Assembly (NCBI RefSeq): GCF_001547935.1
Contig: NZ_AP014635.1
Coordinates: 2,604,001 to 2,668,000, forward strand
DNA from: Vibrio tritonius
GTDB taxonomy: Bacteria; Pseudomonadota; Gammaproteobacteria; Enterobacterales; Vibrionaceae
Reading direction: 5' to 3'
Length of the DNA: 64,000 nt
Shown: piece by piece, positions 60,931 through 64,000 of the stretch
Position numbering within the stretch: position 1 is the first letter of the stretch
Layout of the letters: each line of letters starts with the position of its first letter
The notes under the pieces: model-generated
The model's input: only the letters and a program-made list of their open reading frames with translations
Told to the model about the DNA's origin: nothing
Databases searched by the model: none
Program-made: the position numbers and the translations under genes

Positions 60931-61908
60931 ATGAAACTTTGTATTGCTGGCGCAGGCGCTATTGGTTGTACGCTTGCCGCTCTACTGGCCAAAGCGGGAA
61001 ACACCGTTAACGTTCTAGCGCGTGGTGCGACATTAGACGCATTACAAACCAACGGCATTTCTCTTAAAGACCTACAGGGTCAACATCGCGTAAATGTTGT
61101 AGCAAAACAAAATGCTGAAGAGTTTGGCGTACAAGACGTGATATTTGTTTGTACCAAAACCACAGCGCTTGAAGTGATTGCCGAATCGATTCAACCCATG
61201 ATGGGTGAGCACACCATTATTGTGCCGATGATCAATGGCTTACCTTGGTGGTATTTTCAAGGCATCGACAACCCGACTCATCAAGTGATCAAGCGTCTCG
61301 ACCCAACAGGCAAACTGGCCAGCCTGCTGCCAGCGAAGCATTTGATTGGTTGTGTGACCTTTATGACTGCGTTTCGTCAAGCGCCTGGCGATGTGGTTTC
61401 AGAAAACCCGCATCTGCTGATTTTGGGTGAAATTCATAATGAGCTAACCGAGCGTTTGCAGCAACTACGCGCCGTGCTAGAGGCAGCCGATATTGAAGCT
61501 CGCGCGGTGGATAATATTCGCGACCAGATCTGGACTAAAGTTGCAGCGAACTTAACCTCTAACCCACTTTCCGTGATTACCAAAGGCACGCTAAATCAGC
61601 TGTATGCTGACCCACGTTTAAGCCCATTGGTCCGTCATATCCTTGATGAAGTGCTATTAACTGCCGCAGCATACAGCGCGCGCATCCGCTTTAATCCTCT
61701 ACAAATTATGGAAATGGGCGCAGGCATGGGCAATATCAAAACCTCAATGCTACAAGACTTCACAGCAGGTCAACCGCTAGAGCTGGATGCTATTGGTTAC
61801 TCGGTTATTGAGCTGGCAGAAAAAGTGAGCATTGAAATGCCGCGCACGAAACAAGTGCTCGACATGGCAGCGTTTATCTCTGAGCAAGATTTGGCAAGTC
61901 GCGTTTAA
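60931..61908 (+). CDS. 2-dehydropantoate 2-reductase family protein (ketopantoate reductase)
   Basis: A 325-residue NAD(P)-dependent oxidoreductase. The Rossmann start KLCIAGAGAIGCTLAALLAK carries GxGxxG at residues 7-12; VFVCTKTTALEVIAESIQPM, IVPMINGLPWW and DIEARAVDNIRDQIWTKVAANLTSNPLS (with the catalytic Lys in WTKVAAN) are the ApbA/PanE pattern. The reaction makes D-pantoate for coenzyme A synthesis, though Vibrio often carries more than one homologue and this copy could act on another 2-keto acid, so I give no symbol. Monocistronic, with a good ribosome site (AAGGAAAAG). Confidence 0.88.
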   Translation: MKLCIAGAGAIGCTLAALLAKAGNTVNVLARGATLDALQTNGISLKDLQGQHRVNVVAKQNAEEFGVQDVIFVCTKTTALEVIAESIQPMMGEHTIIVPMINGLPWWYFQGIDNPTHQVIKRLDPTGKLASLLPAKHLIGCVTFMTAFRQAPGDVVSENPHLLILGEIHNELTERLQQLRAVLEAADIEARAVDNIRDQIWTKVAANLTSNPLSVITKGTLNQLYADPRLSPLVRHILDEVLLTAAAYSARIRFNPLQIMEMGAGMGNIKTSMLQDFTAGQPLELDAIGYSVIELAEKVSIEMPRTKQVLDMAAFISEQDLASRV

Positions 61909-61931
61909 GTTTTATCAAATTGAACGTCAAT

Positions 61932-61950
61932 GGGGCTATTCGTTAGCCCC
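61932..61950 (+). terminator. Weak hairpin after the ketopantoate reductase gene
   Basis: GGGGCTA-TTCGT-TAGCCCC, a strong 7-bp stem but with no T tract behind it, so termination is uncertain. Confidence 0.5.
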
Positions 61951-62078
61951 CAAATTCATCACTAAAATGCCTTTAGTTTAGCACCCCAATGGACTACTCA
62001 TCTGCAGCTTTATCATTTACCATAATTGGGACCGCTAAGTGTTAGCTTTAATACTTGGTGTGAGAACGTTGGTTTAAA

Positions 62079-62378
62079 TTATAGATTATTTTTACTTTTA
62101 GCTATAGACATAGGAAAACATGTAGCAACTAATAAAACAGAAAAAATAAAACCAAACCACCAGCAAAATACATTATTAACATCATTTGGCATGATTTTTT
62201 CGAAAAGAAATGCGAATTGATGATACTTTGCGAAATAAAAATATTCAGATGCAATATACATTACAAAAATAATATATAAAAATCTAACTACAATATTCGA
62301 ATTTACTAATTTTCTAGATATTACCCTTAGTATTTTCCAAACAAAAATCGATGCTAAAAGAAACAAAAGTATACTCAT
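62079..62378 (-). CDS. Small three-helix membrane protein, probable immunity protein
   Basis: A 99-residue protein with hydrophobic helices at about 1-20 (SILLFLLASIFVWKIL), 30-50 (VVRFLYIIFVMYIASEYFYF) and 68-90 (NVFCWWFGFIFSVLLVATCF). Its start overlaps the stop of the DUF4225-like effector gene by four bases. Position right behind a T6SS-type effector, and the membrane nature, make it the likely immunity protein against self-poisoning. No sequence family is recognised. Confidence 0.7.
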   Translation of the reverse strand: MSILLFLLASIFVWKILRVISRKLVNSNIVVRFLYIIFVMYIASEYFYFAKYHQFAFLFEKIMPNDVNNVFCWWFGFIFSVLLVATCFPMSIAKSKNNL

Positions 62379-63139
62379 TGAAGATTACACTCAAAATCAT
62401 CGCTTACGATATCATTATAAATTGATTGCACTGCAGAAATATCAGCAACGCCCTCAACTCCAAGAGCTAGTGGACCTAACGTTTGTAAACCTATTAGATA
62501 GTCCTCTGCCGTAGCCCTATATAAAATTATTTTCTTACTATTACTTAACTTATTTAATAGTGAATAATGTTGTTTTAATACATTACTTCGTGACGCAAGC
62601 CCATGAGCAGAAAATACCAAGTCAATTGCGTTGTAAGCCATATCACCATATTTTGGCGAACAACCTTTACTTTTAGCATATTCTTCATATAATTTTTTCA
62701 CTGGGCCAATATAATTATCATCACCAGTAAAAAAATATACACCTCCTTCTATAGTGTTATTAATGCCATGAGCAACCATCCAACCATGATATGGAATACT
62801 CACTCCTCTTGTTTCTGATATACCAATCAACCCACTTTTTATTTGTAATAACCCTGCTATAAACCCCGCTCCCTTTTGAGAAATAGTGATACTCTGTTCT
62901 AGTAAGTTTTCAGCTTCTTCCTCAATTGAAGACAGAGCCTGATTTAAGCTTTTTCGACCTTGCTCGAATTCAATTACAATTTGATTAGCAATATCATCAT
63001 AATATTTTAAAAATTTTGCTTTAACCGACCCATTTTTTATGTGCTTATTACCTTCGATAGATGCTCTTATTATAAGGTTACGAGATCGACTTTTTACTTC
63101 ATTTGATTCTTCGTAATTATTTCTCACCCCACTCTCCAT
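62375..63139 (-). CDS. DUF4225-like T6SS effector candidate
   Basis: A protein of about 254 residues. The central part has hydrophobic glycine-rich stretches (GAGFIAGLLQIKSGLIGI) then PYHGWMVAHGINNTIEGG, NYIGPVKKLYEEYAKSKG and YGDMAYNAIDLVFSAHGLAS, which resemble DUF4225, a family encoded next to hcp genes in enterobacteria and Vibrio. The N-terminal half is helical and charged. I choose the Met at 63139 (MESGVRNNYEE), which gives a 23-base overlap with hcp; longer starts at 63154 or 63205 would overlap it more. It is probably carried by the Hcp tube. The toxic activity is unknown. Confidence 0.68.
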   Translation of the reverse strand: MESGVRNNYEESNEVKSRSRNLIIRASIEGNKHIKNGSVKAKFLKYYDDIANQIVIEFEQGRKSLNQALSSIEEEAENLLEQSITISQKGAGFIAGLLQIKSGLIGISETRGVSIPYHGWMVAHGINNTIEGGVYFFTGDDNYIGPVKKLYEEYAKSKGCSPKYGDMAYNAIDLVFSAHGLASRSNVLKQHYSLLNKLSNSKKIILYRATAEDYLIGLQTLGPLALGVEGVADISAVQSIYNDIVSDDFECNLQ

Positions 63140-63608
63140 TATTCCATGAGTCATAGCCTTCTGTACCAGAAATTTTGTGTGTCCATATAATATCTTTATA
63201 GCCAAAGCTAATCATTTCATGCATCTCATCACCATGAGAATTAATCGTATTAGGTAGAACAAAATCCAAAGCAACAATAATCGCATCTACCAATTCAATT
63301 GTATAAAAAAGCTCATTAAACCCTTGTTCATTATTTCGAAAAAAATTTATTTTGCAGCTAAGTTTTTCACCTTTTGAAAAAGCACTAGCTAACAAAGGTG
63401 ACGACTTGTCAATATTTTTAGAAATAACCACTGGGTTATGTAGCTTTCTTTGTTCATACTTTGACATTGAGTGATTACAAGCTATTACTGAAATTTCATC
63501 AATATGATTTGATTGGTATTTTCCTCCCATAGAGTCTTGAGTATTACAGCCTTTAGAGATCGGTCCCTGAGTTGCGCCTTCGACGGTTAAGTATGCTACG
63601 TGTGCCAT
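63117..63608 (-). CDS. hcp: Hcp-family type VI secretion tube protein
   Basis: A 163-residue Hcp (TssD) protein: MAHVAYLTVEGATQGPISKG, CNTQDSMGGKYQ, then KPVVISKNIDKSSP-like core (here HNPVVISKNIDKSSPLLASA) and WTHKISGTEGYDSWN at the end. Hcp hexamers stack into the T6SS inner tube and carry effectors in their lumen. There are no other T6SS structural genes in the window, so this is an orphan hcp-effector-immunity cassette. The genes that follow overlap and form one transcript. Base composition is A+T-rich, in line with transfer. Confidence 0.9.
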   Translation of the reverse strand: MAHVAYLTVEGATQGPISKGCNTQDSMGGKYQSNHIDEISVIACNHSMSKYEQRKLHNPVVISKNIDKSSPLLASAFSKGEKLSCKINFFRNNEQGFNELFYTIELVDAIIVALDFVLPNTINSHGDEMHEMISFGYKDIIWTHKISGTEGYDSWNNGEWGEK

Positions 63609-63690
63609 TTATTATAATCTTAATTTAATGATAAAAATCAGAGAGTAATACAGACTTTCTCTGAGTCAATTTAGATCTTTCTTTTTGGGA

Positions 63691-64000
63691 CTAACATTGC
63701 AAATTCCTAAAACTACTACGATCACTCCAACCTTGACAATAGCTTGTCACTCGTTTGGTAAAACTGAATAGAACTTAAGAACGGAGCATCACTAGCAGCT
63801 AAGTGAATGTGCTTCACTTTCGCTGATTTCAAGATCGGTAATGTGTTGAGATGATCATAAGCTTCATCTCGACCAAAAAATCCGGTTTTTGCCCCGTTTT
63901 CTTGTAGTGTTTAAAGTTTTTAGTCAACAATTGAAGCTCACTGTCCGTCAGTGAGTCAATTACGATCTTATGCTTAAAAACTTGAATATTTAACGAGTTA
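63691..64000 (-). pseudogene. Frameshifted YafO-like toxin gene, cut by the window edge
   Basis: Three minus-strand frames joined end to end read as a YafO ribosome-dependent mRNA interferase: first IQVFKHKIVIDSLTDSELQL (63907-63988) to KKTGQKPD; then GRDEAYDHLNTLPILKSAKV, KHIHLAASDAPFLSSIQFYQ, TSDK; then YCQGWSDRSSFRNLQC-stop. The first shift is in a run of six A (plus strand 63875-63880), one T short on the coding strand of the seven needed for ...PDFFGRDE. The second is near 63742-63745, about 11 bases short before YCQG. The start and any YafN-like antitoxin lie beyond the window. Confidence 0.65.

Noticed and set aside
62026-62220. 64-codon plus-strand frame
   Set aside because: It is antisense to the three-helix membrane protein gene, which is better supported by its overlap with the effector gene.

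Overview
The window looks like a chromosomal segment of a Vibrio or close relative (Vibrionaceae). The reasons are the protein set (HBM- and dCache-type chemoreceptors, a bifunctional glutathionylspermidine enzyme, DUF748 and HD-GYP proteins, Hcp/T6SS cargo), Fur-type sites ahead of siderophore-binding proteins, and a short palindromic intergenic element in two full copies (15178-15443, 53743-53991) and two remnants (1316-1408, 58345-58430). I see no rRNA, tRNA, integrase, phage structural gene, complete insertion sequence or CRISPR array.

Layout. 1-3.6 kb: the 3' part of gss and a chemoreceptor. 3.7-12.1 kb (minus strand): a Wadjet/MksBEFG-like SMC defence operon in the order SMC, KITE, kleisin, TOPRIM-like nuclease, followed by two conserved genes of unknown function. 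12.2-20 kb: divergent lysE and lrp genes, a J-domain protein, a PTS EIICB permease with a LacI-type regulator, a hipBA remnant and a zinc-ribbon membrane protein.

20.2-40.8 kb is a DNA phosphorothioation (Dnd) island. It starts with an M15-like protein and the dnd-associated methyltransferase. Next is a minus-strand unit dndA-SLATT-methyltransferase, divergent from dndBCDE across an operator-like inverted repeat. Converging on dndE is a seven-gene minus-strand array: a PLD/DEAD helicase restriction protein, a 65-residue protein, a Rad50/DndD-like ATPase with a zinc hook, a 132-residue protein, a 936-residue protein that joins HARE-HTH, RNA-polymerase alpha-CTD-like and sigma-region-4-like segments, then a DGQHR (DndB-like) protein and an HNH nuclease. 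The classical dptFGH restriction genes are absent. From about 22.7 to 40.8 kb the DNA is visibly richer in A+T than its surroundings, as expected for transferred DNA. This array is the best candidate for an under-described system.

40.8-64 kb returns to host-like DNA: a tandem 144-bp repeat, a small lipoprotein, an HD-GYP phosphodiesterase, a DUF748 protein, two siderophore-type binding proteins, ArfB, a LysM protein, a second chemoreceptor, a carboxylesterase, a large lipoprotein, an EamA transporter and a ketopantoate reductase. The right end carries an orphan T6SS cassette (Hcp, DUF4225-like effector, small membrane protein as probable immunity) and a frameshifted YafO-like toxin gene cut by the window edge.

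Functional picture: two independent anti-foreign-DNA systems (SMC-based plasmid restriction and phosphorothioation-based restriction) lie about 8 kb apart, with decayed toxin-antitoxin loci nearby, in an otherwise ordinary metabolic and sensory neighbourhood. All family names come from motif recognition by eye; no search was run.
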